Program-made: the position numbers and the translations under genes
Source of the DNA: Triplophysa rosa
Lineage: Eukaryota; Chordata; Actinopteri; Cypriniformes; Nemacheilidae
Length of the DNA: 64,000 bases
Assembly: GCF_024868665.1 (NCBI RefSeq)
Contig: NC_079906.1
Coordinates: 12,896,807 to 12,960,806 of the forward strand
Reading direction: 5' to 3'
Notes under the pieces: model-generated
The model's input: the letters and a program-made list of their open reading frames with translations, nothing else
Databases searched by the model: none
Told to the model about the DNA's origin: nothing
Part shown: positions 1 through 12,175 of the stretch, piece by piece
Layout: every line of letters begins with the position of its first letter
Position numbering within the stretch: the stretch's first letter is position 1

Positions 1-605
1 TTCATTTTACAGTTTCGTTGTTTTAAATCATGCCCTGATTTTGAAGAGCCTTAAAAACGTGAACAGAATCAATAAACTGCACTTTGAGTTATCACACCGC
101 TTTGTTGCTCTGCATGTTGTGAGCAAAACTTTCTACCGAATTTGACAAAACAATGATAATATTAACCAAAACAAAATTAAATTGGCCTACAACAACATGA
201 TAAAAAGGACAAAATAAAACTATACACTAATAGTTAGCATATTGTATTGTGGCCACTTGGTAGAATAGTAGGCACTAACATGTAAATTTGTAACGGTAGG
301 CTATACAAACTATACGCAAAGCCTTCCATCACATCTGGGAAATAAGTCAGTAAATTTGAGTAAAATCTGCGAATGTGTCACATGAAATACTGATGTGGGG
401 AGGTAATTTATAAATCACACGAGGTCGCCAGATAATGCTAATCTCGTGCGAATGGTGTTTATGTGTAACCTAACGTTACAGTACGTCTCTAACCAAATTC
501 ACAGTACTACGCAAACTGCTATCCAATCAAAGCAGTGGGCGTTTACTTCCAAGTCTTCAATGCGGCACGCCCATTAAAACTGAGCGTTTATACATAGCAA
601 ATTGG
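1..605. other. No gene seen; AT-rich non-coding DNA
   Basis: No coding frame, RNA gene or repeat that I recognise. Stops are frequent in all frames. It ends at the start of the long-TIR element at 606. Confidence 0.5.
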
Positions 606-1791
606 CCAGTGTTAAATGAACACTGCTGGGTGTCTATATGTGTCCACACTATAGGGTGTTAAAAGTAACACTGAAGCAGTGTTGAAGATAATGAGATAAT
701 GAAGTGATTCATTAAGTGATGATTGATCATTAATTATGAACACCTGCTGTTCACAAACACAATCACTGAAGAAAACATCAACAATAAGAAGTCACCTTGA
801 TAGTGTTTAGTGTTTCCTTTAGTTGGGCTCTTGATCCTTGATTTCTAGTCATTCAAGTTTTTCTCCAGTTGTAATATTGTGCTTTATGGGTGTCTTTTTT
901 TTACAGCAAAAGCAAAGTAAAAAGAAGCCAAATGATGATATTGGTAAATGGTAAAGAGCAGCAACATTATCCTGAAGAAGTTCTGATGATCTTTAGTTTG
1001 TCTTTTGACCCTGTGTAGCCGTACCCAATTATTGTTGAAGGGAACAAAAGTTCTCAACCATTTAAACACAGACATCAAGAATCTGTGAATGAATCTCAAC
1101 AATGGTGACAATCAACAACAAAAAAATGTTATGTAGCAATGCATTCTGGGTAACATCATAGTACAAAACTCATTCATGACTCCCAGCATGCAGTGCAGTT
1201 GATCTGTTCATCTAAATAATTCCGTTGCTTGTCACCATCATTGAGGTTTGTATGAAGAGTGTTGATATCTAGATGTATCTTAGTGACAGCGTTAATTATT
1301 TGGGCATGTAATTGTTTCTCCAGACTGATTTAAGTGATCTTTCTCCTACAGCAGCAATATTTATGTGTTATATAAAGCATTTTACATTTACAGCATTAAA
1401 ACTGTAACCTACAAAATAAAAGTTTCCCAACAAACCACATATATCTTCAGCTTCATGTACTGTATAACTTTAGCTCATGTTGATTTTCATCAACATACAA
1501 GTGTCATTAAGACATCAACACTGAAGCTGTCGTAAAAGAATCAATAGTCCAAGGCTAAGACCTTAACTAAAGGAAACTGTTCACCATAATGGTGACCTCA
1601 AAATCAACTGTTCTTGTTGATGTTTTCTTCAGTGATTGTGTTTGTGAACAGCAGGTGTTCATCATTTATGATCAATCGGCACTTAATTAATCACTTCATT
1701 ATCTCATTATCTTCAACACTACTTCAGTGTCACTTTAACACCCTATAGTGTGGACACATATAGACACCATGCAGTGTTCATCTAACACTGG
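606..1791. mobile_element. Non-autonomous DNA transposon with very long terminal inverted repeats
   Basis: The first 180 or so bases from 606 (ccagtgttaaatgaacactg) match the reverse complement of the last 180 ending at 1791 (cagtgttcatctaacactgg) at about 90%. Weaker complementarity continues inward to about 845 and 1555. Shared blocks include cacactatagggtgtta and cacctgctgttcacaaac on each arm. The centre holds no recognisable transposase; a 75-codon open frame on the minus strand (884-1111) resembles nothing I know. I see no clear target duplication, so the superfamily is open. The structure fits a foldback or MITE-like element moved by a transposase from elsewhere. Confidence 0.85.
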
Positions 1792-3078
1792 GACTCAAAA
1801 CCCGGGTAGAAAATAGCCTATTACTTATTGATTTTGATATTTTTGAATGTAAAAACCACGCGAACGTCATAAGTAGACCTCATACAACAGTATAAAACAA
1901 TAAACAAGCCCAGTTCATGAGACATTTAACACTATGGCAGAATAAACAAAACACAGATTTGGCAAAGAAGAGTATTGCATTATTTTTCTGGGTGAGGGTG
2001 TAAGCAACTAGATAATGCAAGCAGATGCAATAACCTCACATCTAAAACTTCATGCAACCGCATTTTTACAGTTGCTCACGGAAGCCAAAACACATGAGGA
2101 AAAGCATTGTGAAAACACAATATGGGCAATCACAGACATTCGCATTCTGACAGGATTACATTTCTCACAGGAACACTGTGATAGCTCAAATCATGCAATT
2201 TGCTGTGAAATTTGTGTGAGTAAAATATTTATGTAAAATATGTGCGTATACTATTTTAGAGTTGACAAAAAACAGGTGTCTTTTAAAAGCATTGGATGTG
2301 TAGATGCAATCAATGTCATTATAAGAAGCAAAGTACTATTCTCCTAGAGCACAATGGTCCAATTTAATCCCTTTTAAAAAACAACACGAACAATCAAAAG
2401 TAATGACCGAATCTAAAAAACTAATTGCATCTGTCTTAATGAGAACACAGCTTCGTGCTCACTTTAAGAGTTGCTGGACGGATGTTCTTTAAGCAGGTAT
2501 TGACAATAACCCCACATTCTTAAAGCACATTAAAGTGTAAACTGTTGTAGGATCAGCTGTAAAAAAGACGGGTCGTGAAAAAACACAACTATTTTAGTTT
2601 GGAGCCTGTGGGTCTCATGAGAACCTGAGAGTGTGAATCACCATTTTACCGAACCCCACCTGCTGGGAAACGCACAAGCGTACAATTACCCCTCCACTCA
2701 ACAGCTAATCTCCTGAAATGAATCATGTTATTATGTGTGGAGACATGGATAATTTCATGCTTTAGTCCTTTTCCTCTTATTTTCGAAGCGAATGTAACAT
2801 CACTGCGAAATTCTGAAAGGATGATTAATTTTAAGTTAATATCTTTTCCCGTTGAAGTCTGAATTTCGTGTCTTGCGAGCACAGGAAATGATCCCTAACA
2901 AGCATTCAAACTATTTTCACACTGTATTTATTTGATACAGATATTTATTTTCTTATATAATGTGTGTAGAACCGATGCTATGAAATGGAGTTCTGCTGCT
3001 CAACTCTGATCCACGTGCATAAAAAGGCAGGTGTAAATTCTTAAAGATGACACATGTGGCTCATCAACGATGGTTATA
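1792..3078. other. No gene seen
   Basis: Open frames of 73 codons (2015-2236, plus) and 78 codons (2646-2882, minus) look like chance frames. They have no recognisable motif, and I identified no repeat. Confidence 0.45.
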
Positions 3079-3260
3079 TAGGTACAAATGTCTCCCAAAG
3101 GCGTAACATATTTCACACACTGTCGCCCCATTTACACCTGGTATTACCATCCGCCTCGGATGATCAAGTGGCCGAGTGAACCGTATAACTCTGGTAGCAA
3201 CTCGCATCTCAAATGCGTCTCTTGTGACCACTCGTGATCAGACTTTTAAGGGACGGTCCC
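3079..3260. repeat. Fragments of dispersed repeats
   Basis: Positions 3081-3119 (starting ggtacaaatgtctccc) recur almost unchanged at 5822-5860, so both are pieces of one dispersed repeat. Next to it, 3124-3260 (gccccatttacacctgg onward) looks like one end of a MITE; I did not find its partner end. The following stretch to 4395 has no recognisable gene. Confidence 0.45.
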
Positions 3261-4392
3261 TGATTTCATGACTACACACATATAGACCATTTCATTGGAC
3301 ACGCGCGAGCCTGACCCCCAACTTCCGGTTTGTGTTTGGCTAGTGTCTAATAATATACCTATTTATATTTTATTTTATTTATGTTAATATTACTTTATAT
3401 TATTATTTTATTGTATAAAAATGTTATTGAATAAATTAAACAATGACCACTAGGCGTCAGTGTCCACGCGCGTGTTGCTTGTGTAAATGAAATGTAAAAA
3501 TGTGTAAATAAAATGAATGCCTGTGAGAAAACAAGCTGAATGAATGGCTATGGCCACAGTGCGGCCAGAAGGTTTTTCCCTACTTCCGGTCTGTCGCCAT
3601 TTTGTGAAATAGGCGAATTGGGCTTGACAGTTGAAGGGGAGGAGTTAACGGATGCTCCGGCCAAGACGTCTAATTTACGCCATTTGAGATGGATAGTCAT
3701 TTTCAGATTTTGACTGAAGATTATGAGGGTACATGATTTTAAAAATAAAATGACCCACATTGATAAGCTATTTACTAGAAACGCTGCAATATTTCATGAA
3801 AAAATAAGAATTGCCATTTTTTATTTCACTGGGACTATAAACAAACCGTGTGGTGCACTGACATCTAGCGGTTGAGCTTGGTATCGGAGTCTAAATTCAA
3901 AATATTGGAGAGACAAGTTTAGCCCAGAACGGTTCTCGGTTTCTTTTGACAGTTATCAGAAGTAATCTACACGCACAGTATTGTTTGTGAATGTGTACTG
4001 GAAGTTAAGGTGGGGTCACAAAAGTGTGCATGCGCAGTACCGTTTGTTTATATTGTTAAGATGAAACCATCTATAATTCCATATTTAAATCTCACTGAAT
4101 GCTTGTTATTTGGTAAAGCACCAGCAACTAAGCACACTGAGTGTGCATGCTTCACGTGATGTGGCAAAGCATGTTGATATCAGAAGTCTCATGCATGTGA
4201 ATGTACATTTTCAATTCGAAAAGATACAGATATGCAATCATGTATAAAATGTATAAGTACCTATTATTTCTACTGTAATTCTCATTTTGCTAATGAACAC
4301 AATGAATCTGAAAAAGCTAAGGCAAATAAGAATTAGATCATTGTTACTAAAACTGGCAAACATGAGACAGACTCATTAAAACATTAGCTTTC

Positions 4393-4395
<3 letters not shown>

Positions 4396-4433
<38 letters not shown>

Positions 4434-4441
4434 GCGTGTGC

Positions 4442-4472
<31 letters not shown>

Positions 4473-4485
4473 TGTGTGTGTGTGT
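4396..4485. repeat. (GT)n/(GCGT)n microsatellite
   Basis: About 90 bp of alternating purine-pyrimidine sequence: a pure GT block, then mixed GCGT units, then GT again. Open frames through it encode only Cys-Val runs and are not genes. It pairs in inverted orientation with the CA/CACG tract at 4625-4704. Confidence 0.95.
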
Positions 4486-4624
4486 TAATGTATGTTTCTC
4501 AAATTATATAACAGAGATAAATTTAACACCTCCAGAGAGAGACACAACAGATGTTAGAAATATATTAATGCTGTACACAGAAATTGCTTCACTTGTACCC
4601 AAACACACAACATCTAAATAAATA

Positions 4625-4704
4625 AACACACACACGCACGCACGCACGCGCACGCACGCACGCACACGCACGCACGCACGCACACACACACACACACACA
4701 CACA
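4625..4704. repeat. (CA)n/(CACG)n microsatellite
   Basis: About 80 bp of CA and CACG units. Its reverse complement matches the GT/GCGT tract 140 bp upstream, so the two could form a hairpin stem with a 140-base loop. Confidence 0.95.
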
Positions 4705-5821
4705 AAAACAGCATTTTCTCCCAAATTCAAACATAAAACATCTCTTTCTTAACAACCTTTCCTGTTTTCTTCACCTTCTTAATCCAGCCCCTCCCTCCTC
4801 CTGAGGCTCCGCCTCTTCTCGTCTCTACAATTTGACAGATTCTACTCTCTATTCATGATCGCTGTTCCGCTGTGCTGCTTTTTAATGGTGCTGTGATTAC
4901 AGACATGTGCGTCCCTGTTTTCTTCTGGGCTGAAATTAAAATCTGCGCTCATCTGCAGGTGCATATGACTCTGTACTGTTATTTTAGCCTCAGACAACAC
5001 TCCCATAATCTGCTTATTACTAACAGTCTGACACATTGCATACTAAATTAGAAAACACCGGCACCAGTTTTAGGAGAATTGGCTGGATTTAAGCTTTACA
5101 AGCGAGTAAGAACAGACCATCAGTCTGTAAGGAAACCGTTGGGAGTCCTGGTGATACAATGAAAACTTTTGAGTATATATAATTACCAATGGGCACTGTT
5201 TTTATTGACATAATGCAAAAAATGAACTTCTTTTTTAAAAACCTAAAGATATCTGTTAAATTTCTGGTTCCTTACGAACACTAAATTTCTTTCTGTGTTT
5301 TGGATCACCAGTAAAATCAAATCAGAAATAGGTTGGATGTTGTGAGAGAATTCTTCTGCAGATCTGGGAGCACAAAAACAAGACACAGAGAGGCATCAAG
5401 CTTTTGAACTCATTTATTTTAGAAACTACAAGTCTTTATATACGGTGCCAAAAGACATCTGGCAGGTTTCATATGTCCAGGGATTCACAGAATGACCAAA
5501 TAAGGTATAGCAGTTCGGACAAAGAATGTTTAGCTTAGAAGGAATCCCCTCCTCCCAGGAATAGCCAGAAGGAATCCCTTGCTCCTATATAGCCAGCAAT
5601 GTATTCAGTGAGTTTAACAACTTCACAATTCTTTATTTTGTGGGCTTGTATTAATTTATGCGGAAATTAAATCTAACAATATCTAAACCAAGAGATAGTT
5701 ACATGCTAAGTATTTTTGTCTTGTTTTTCAGTATAAAGATCTACAAATTATTAAATCAAGATACATTTAAATAAGAAGCAAAATTACTTTAAATCTTTCT
5801 AAAAATATATAAAAATCATAT
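4705..5821. other. No gene seen
   Basis: A moderately GC-rich stretch (4750-5040) is followed by AT-rich DNA. A segment around 5385-5640 contains a duplicated ggaatccc(tcc/ttg)ctcc motif and could be an old retroelement fragment, but I cannot place it in a family. Confidence 0.35.
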
Positions 5822-5864
5822 GGGTACAAATGTCTCCCATAGGTATAACATATTTCACACAAAA

Positions 5865-6238
5865 TTAAATGGATAGTTCACACAAAAATTTAATTCTGTC
5901 ATCATTTAATCAAGTTGTTGCAAATACATTTCTTTGTTCGGTTGAGCACAAAGATATTTAGAATGTTAGCAATTTTCAGTTCTGGGACCTCATACACTAG
6001 TATAAGAAAACATTTATGTTCTGTTGAACACAAAATTGGATATTTTGAAGAATTTAGGAAAGCAAATAGTTCTGGGGCACCTTTGACTACCATTTAAATT
6101 TTTTCTACTGGTCAATGATGTCCCAGAAATGTCAGTTGCTAACATTTTAACAATTATCTTCCTTTGTGTTCAGCTAAACAAACGAAATCTTTACAGGTTT
6201 GGAACAACTTGAGGGTGAGTAAATGAACTGTCCCTTTG
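5865..6238. mobile_element. TTAA-flanked MITE, family A copy 1
   Basis: The left end reads ttaaatggatagttcac and the right end gaactgtccctttgag. The ends are imperfect inverted copies of the fish MITE end ttaaagggatagttcaccc. The interior has the family's typical parts: a ctgtcatcattt block near the left end, paired tttgtgttc blocks and ggtttggaacaacttgag near the right. It is non-coding; the open frames on both strands at 5902-6097 are mirror products of the palindrome. Seven other full or partial copies lie in this window. It resembles the Angel-like palindromic MITEs described in zebrafish, but the family name is from memory. Confidence 0.8.
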
Positions 6239-8038
6239 AGCGAGTTTGTAGTTAAAACAAGCAAAAATATATGGAAATAGGGTAAAATACAAACTTAATT
6301 TAAGAAATGTTTGCTTGTTTTCAGCATAAACAAACTTAATTTTGATAATGTTTTCAGAAAAACGAGACTAAATATTAAGTCATTTTACTTGTCATTTAAA
6401 TGCATCTTGATTCAAGAATTTTAGAAATGAAAAAAAAATTTCATTCTAAAGCAGTGCACCGAGGGTTGTCAGGAATATTCTCTACATATAATATCACATA
6501 TACATTTTTTATTTACGTTTAATGGAGACTAAAGCACCATTATTTGAGTTCATTTTTTAAACTTTTTTAATATTGTGGTATAACATATTTCAGATAACCA
6601 GCTACAGTAACTATGGTTCACATGACTGTGGTCGGTAATATTACTTATAATACATTTTCTTTTTGTACCATCAGATTTAGAAACCCTTATTTCACCTATT
6701 AGTACTGCTATAATAAAGAAAGACTAGTTATATAAGAGAGTTCTGACTGCACTGGTTTAGATGAGTCATGAGAATTTTTCTAACCTGTGCCCTTTAAAAG
6801 ACCTGTGAAAAGTGATACTTTCGGGAAAAAAACGAGGTGAGAAAGAGCAAGAGAGAGAGAGAGAAGAAAAACAATGACTTCAGTGATAATCCCATTTAAG
6901 ACCAAGTACTTCAAACGCTGAGGCAAAGGGAGTCAAAGGTTAATGAAAGGGCACACTGGTGGAGGGATGAAGACATGACAGAGGAATAAAAAAAGGTGGA
7001 TTACCCAGCTCTGATATCAAAGAGTCCTGGCGCTCACGCTCGCTCTCTCTGGAATACCAGAGCCTGAGTTTGATCAAGCTGTCTAAGTCTTCACTGACAG
7101 TTACCGCAATAAAACATCTCTCAGAAAACACATTGATATCATAAAGATGTCACAGTAATTATCAATTAGCCACATGATTACATTTGCATCTCTGGTGTAA
7201 TGTGTGTTATATGTAAATTGCTTGGTTCACCTTTTCTAAATCTTAATCTCCTGCCACGATCAAGACTGCAGGAGTCAAGAGGTTACAGAGATCAGAAAGA
7301 TGATTTATCACACGTGGATCAGGAGAAACACAGAGAGGTGGAAAGAGAAAAGGCTGATGTTATCTTGAAGACTCTTGAGGGGCTTTGATGAATCACACTA
7401 TGTATGTGTATGAATGTCACATAAGCTTGTCAGGGCTCCACAGATCTGTCAATACAAACTCAAGATGGGTGTATACCAAAGTATCTCCACTGTTAAAACC
7501 CATAGCGGCATGTTTAACACTACATGGGGTAAGTTGTCACAGTGGACACCTGCCATTGCACAAAATTTAAACAACAATCTGTTTTTATTGTGTCTACAGA
7601 ATTTGTCTCATTTAAGACTGTTTTAAAGATGTTCAAAACCAACAAAATCAAACATCATGTATCGCTAGCATTTCTGTAATTAGATTTTTTTACTGCATTT
7701 AGATGAAGCATGTGTGACAACTAGCCCCACGTCTTGATCAAATTTGCCTACAGACAAAAGCACACACAATGAATCACAATTATTCCATAAAAGGGAGCTG
7801 AGAGGTATTTTCCACCTGTCATTTCTTTTATAGGGCATAACCCCTCCACAGATTCTCCATTCTGATCGCCTGCTTCGGTTTGGATGTTAAATTGCCCATG
7901 CAGAATTAATGACCACTATTGGCCTATAACACTCCATTACCCCAGGTGGAGGCAGATGGGTAGCAGAAAAACGGTATCGTGGGTAGAAGAGTCTCTATAC
8001 TCAGTCTCTATTCTCCACTTCATTGGATTTGCAGATGT
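6239..8038. other. No gene seen
   Basis: AT-rich DNA with a short GA tract near 6848-6865. Overlapping open frames at 7200-7626 show no known motif. Confidence 0.45.
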
Positions 8039-8046
8039 GTTATGAG

Positions 8047-8538
8047 CAGTGTTAGGTAAGTTACTCTGAAAAAGTAATTAATTACTAGTTACTCATTACA
8101 TATTCAATAGTGTAATTAGATTACTGCACAAATTACTATCTCCAAAAAGTATTTAGTTACTTATTACAAAATTACTTTCTATATCCTACATCAACCTTGA
8201 TTAGTTAAGTGATTCATGGATAGACATGAAAGGGCTTATTTAATTCATTCAATCAAATAATATAAACTACATAAAGTACTCTTATTAACTGACCAAAGTA
8301 TTACTGAGAATTATACATTAAAGCAAGGATTTTAAAGTTAGACTTTAAATTTTGATGTTAATTCCACTATTACACACACATACTGTATATTACACAAAGT
8401 ATTTAGTTTAATTACATCAGAAGTAACTGTAATTAAATTACAGAATAAATAAGAGTAATCCCTTACTTTACCTTTTCAAGGGAAAAGTAATTAAATTACA
8501 GTAACTAATTACTTAGTAACTAGTTACACCCAACACTG
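8047..8538. mobile_element. hAT-type MITE with 8-bp target duplication
   Basis: It begins cagtgttaggtaagttac and ends gttacacccaacactg, in inverted orientation. The same octamer, gttatgag, flanks both sides (8039-8046 and 8539-8546), which is the 8-bp duplication expected of hAT insertion. The interior is rich in aagtaattaattac-like blocks repeated in both orientations, as in the widespread vertebrate cagtgttggg family. It has no coding capacity and must have been moved by a hAT transposase from elsewhere. Confidence 0.9.
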
Positions 8539-8546
8539 GTTATGAG

Positions 8547-10642
8547 GCTATTCACTAACTGAAAATCACCAAAGCCAGACGACTGATTTTTCCCCGGCAT
8601 CTGCATAGAATTATGTTTAACAGCACTGGATCATTTTTGAACTCAGAGGAAATATATGTCAACACATAACATACATTTAAGTATTGCATGTCACAAATTA
8701 ACTTGTTTTTGTTTAAAATAATTGATAATGCTGTCAGTGAACAATCCCATAATCTGTCATAAAACTTCTCTGCGGATAACAGCATATAACATTCAGGCCA
8801 GAGCAGTCGATGTGAATGCCATAGTTCTCACAACATAATACCTGAGGGTCCTTGCCAGCAGATAACCGCAACAATTCTAACCCAATCCACTTTCTTTCGG
8901 CCTCTCTGAGCCTGTCTTAGGGTTTATGGAAATGAGTCTTTTAGAAAGCCTGTGGTTAAACTCTAACAGGGAAATACAGTTTGTCCATAGACATGAGTTA
9001 AAAATGAGAGCTTCTCTCAGTGCAGGTGTAGGTTTGGTTTAAATTAGGAGATTGTTTAAACTAAAAGAAAAGAGAATGAAGAGAAGTGTGACTGTAAGAG
9101 CGAGAGAGAGATTTTAGGCAGAGTGATACAGCGCCCCCTTCTCTCACTCTTTTAATTAACTTCAAGGGTGAAGGTGTGAAATTTAATAAAGGGGAATTAA
9201 TAGATGCCAAAATCAGTGTGCTGGCATGAATAAATTACTTTCAATCAGAGAATATGGTCTTGCATCATTGTCCTGACTATGTGTGTGTGTGCTCAGATCA
9301 GATCAATGGAGAAAGACCAAACATATTCCATTTCTGTGAGGTTGGGACGGTGGCAGGTGGAAAAATTGTCTGTATGGGACTTTAAAGCAGGTATCTTGTT
9401 TAGGTATCTAAGGAGGTCCTAAAGTATAAAGAAGACACATGAAATGCACAAAGCACTGTTTCTGGACTTTAAAATATTTCTCTTTTAAATGTTTCACTTT
9501 TAACTCTCTGTCCTTTCTCAGGGTTGATGAGGGGGCCGGAACAACATCACAGATTGACTGACAATCTGTTAACCCATCACCAAATGTGCATAATGTTGTG
9601 AATCAAAAATTAAATTCATTAAAAATCACAAAATATGGAGATACGAGGTCTTCGAAGGTGATAGACAATATGTTGGTAAATAATTATGGTAAATCAAAGG
9701 TAACAGGGTGGAAATTTGGAATTTGACATTATAAGCCTAGTGTTCAAGATTGTGAATCAAGGTGCTTCTTTTAGACATTGGTTGTTTTCTATAGAAAACA
9801 ATAGCAACAGGGCAGACATTTTCAGATTGTGTCCTATTGCAAAACATTACAAAACATAAGCCAAAAACATACAAAATGTAGGGGACACGTTTAGAATTGT
9901 TTAGGGAAAACACATTTTAAAGGCTGATATAAGCTATTTATTATTAAAGTCATTTTTTCATATATGAAATGCACAAATGGCACCCGTTTTGTAGAATGAC
10001 CCAGTTAGCTAATACCATAGAGCCTGGGGAAAAAAACCTGAACAGAGGGAATGCAAATGGTGTGTGATAGATAACTAGAAAAAGTTTCCTTTGCAGGAAT
10101 TTATGATAATTTGATAAGAGCTCAGCCAGCTGAAAGAGAGAGAGAGAGCAGAAATCAATCAGTCGAAAGCCAAGATCCTTTTAAAGATCTTAATAAGATG
10201 TTAAAAACAGCTCGGTGGAAAGCTCATTTATGCCTGCTTGGTCCGAGATGTTTTACTGTTATTGATTAGTTTGGCTTCTATGTGCACTGAGCCACAACAA
10301 ACAACAACAAATACTGATGTCTAAAAAGTTACACACATCACAAAGCGCGCACACACATTCAAAGTCCTCGGCAGACTCATCTAGGCAGATCATTCTCCTT
10401 GATTCATTAAGAGTCCTAGCAGGATCCCTCTCATTCATCTTCTCTCTGATGAGAACTCTGATTGTCCACCCCGATGGATTCGAGTCTAATAATTGAAACC
10501 TAAAGCCCCGGATTAAAATCACTATATTACATAAAAGTTAATCGTCTTTTGGTAATTCACACTTTTACATTCAGGCTCTAACCCAGGTTTTGAGTTTCTT
10601 CACGTTTCTTTCATTGCCTCTGAATATTGTTGTGACAAACTA
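8547..10642. other. No gene seen
   Basis: Non-coding, AT-rich. Short GA tracts lie near 9106 and 10136. A minus-strand 87-codon frame (10259-10522) is unrecognised. The block at 9621-9648 (aaaatcacaaaatatggag) recurs near 46297, which suggests another low-copy dispersed repeat. Confidence 0.4.
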
Positions 10643-12175
10643 GTTCCCCTTCAGTCGGTCTCTCGACGTTGTGTTGAGAGACAGACTGGGGGTTTGATCT
10701 TGAGAACCTATCATCTCCGAGAGGAATTTTAAAACACCAATGGGCTTGGCGAATGGCACACGCACGCCAGTCCCCGCCCCGTGTATATGGGTATAAAAAG
10801 GAGATGGCAGCAGCCATTCACTCATCCTTTGTTCTTCGGAACCTGCATGACACATGTCAAGCGTTTATCTCTTCGAGATCCTAAGACTCTTCCAGACTGC
10901 TGGACTTACGAAGCAGAGCAGTGGACTTCTCCCTCCCAACAGCGGACTTCCCCTGGGCGTCTCGGCAGCGAGCTACAGACCTAAAAGAGCAAATTTCTCA
11001 CAGTTGCGAGCATATTTCGGGGAGGGCGGTGTTGACTGGATTCATGGTTTCTGGGATGCCTCATGCACTTTCCGGTGCCATTTTTCCCGGAAGTGCATGA
11101 GGAGCTCACTAAGTCCTGGAATGCGCCATTCTCTGCGCGTTCCCGGCTAGCGGGCTCAGGTGCTGTAACTTCCCTGGATGGTGGGGCGGCCAAAGGCTAT
11201 GTCGACATCCCCCAGGTGGAGTGTGCAGTCGCGGTGCATCTGTGCCCGCAGACAGCTGCCACCTAGAGGGGTCGACCTAGACTTCCTTCCAAAGCTTGTA
11301 AGCTTTCTTCGACACTCATGTCGACCCAAATCGCATGAGTGAGTTACGCACGGCTACTGACCTCACGCTCCGGGCGACAAAGGCCACGGCACTTGCCTTG
11401 GGTCGGTCGATGTCCACACTTGTGGTCCAAGAGAGGCATCTGTGGCTCAATCTTGCGCAGATGGGCGACACCCAGAAGGCCCGCCTTCTGGATGCGCCCA
11501 TCTCGCAAGCTGGGTTGTTCGGTGACACCGTGGAGGATGTGTCACAACAATTCTCCAGGGTGCAGAAGCAGGCTGAGGCCATTAAACAGATCCTGCCGCG
11601 CCACGACCCGCTGCCGGCGTGTAAGGTCGGCAACTGGGTTGGAGTACGCCTGCGAAAGAGCCTTCTCCCCTCTCCAGGTGAGTCTAGCATGCTATCTAGC
11701 CTCCCTACTTCCACCCTTAGGGTGAAGTACAGGCATTCCATCCATCACTGAGCATTTTTGGCATTATGGTAAACAGACCGGGCGGAGCGGTCTGTTGGAA
11801 CCAAGTCCAGTACTGGTAGAGTCGCCCCTGCTCAGGTGGACCCCTATACTCGGACTGTTGCCCCATATGTAGTGACTCCCCTACAGGGTCGTTCCGTATG
11901 TTGAATTCCTCAGTGACCCGAAGATGTCAACACAACGTCTCGTTCCCTCCATGAGAGAACGGAGGTTACATTCGTAACCGAGACGTTGTGTTGAGAGACA
12001 GACTGGGGGTTTGATCTTGAGAACCTATCATCTCCGAGAGGAATTTTAAAACGCCAATAGGCTTGGCTAATGGCACACGCACGCCAGTCCCCGCCCCGTG
12101 CATAAGGGGTATAAAAGGGAGATGGCAGCGGCCATTCACTCATCTTTTGGGCTGAGGAACCTGAGAGGCTCAATT
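10643..12175 (+). mobile_element. DIRS1-like retroelement, internally deleted and rearranged (copy 1)
   Basis: The left end at 10643 (gttccccttcagtcgg) matches the left end of the larger DIRS element at 60055. It is followed by an ITR body with gagaacctatcatctcc and gtataaaaaggagatggc. A gag remnant fills 11040-11700. The right terminal segment lies at 11925-11984, ending cgtaaccgagac. It then joins, in the same orientation as the left ITR, a second ITR body (11985 to about 12165) nearly identical to 10668-10845. In a normal DIRS element the two ITRs are inverted, so this copy is rearranged. Reverse transcriptase, RNase H, methyltransferase and tyrosine recombinase regions are absent. At 12158-12175 the distal edge, ggctgaggaacctgagag, resembles the inner edge of the right ITR of the 60-kb copy in reverse complement. 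Confidence 0.8.
11040..11690 (+). pseudogene. DIRS gag-like remnant (copy 1)
   Basis: DIRS gag proteins are thought to package the element's RNA. Two open pieces in register carry the family pattern: one around 11080-11262 includes FPEVHEELTKSWNAPFSAR and ends at a stop after CPQTAAT. The second (11335-11751) includes ELRTATDLTLRATKATAL, STLVVQERHLWLNLAQ and TVEDVSQQFS. Both align by eye with the gag of the 60-kb element (for example FPEVHEELSKTWNAPFSAR). The spacer between the pieces is shortened relative to that copy: the stretch with the repeated leucine and alanine residues is missing. The N-terminal Cys/His motif found in the other copy is also absent. It is non-functional, but it keeps an undamaged Trp codon where the other copy has a stop. 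Confidence 0.8.

Noticed and set aside
4400..4755. Open frames of 73 and 83 codons on opposite strands
   Set aside because: They translate dinucleotide repeats into Cys-Val and Val-Arg-Ala runs; there is no reason to think they are genes.
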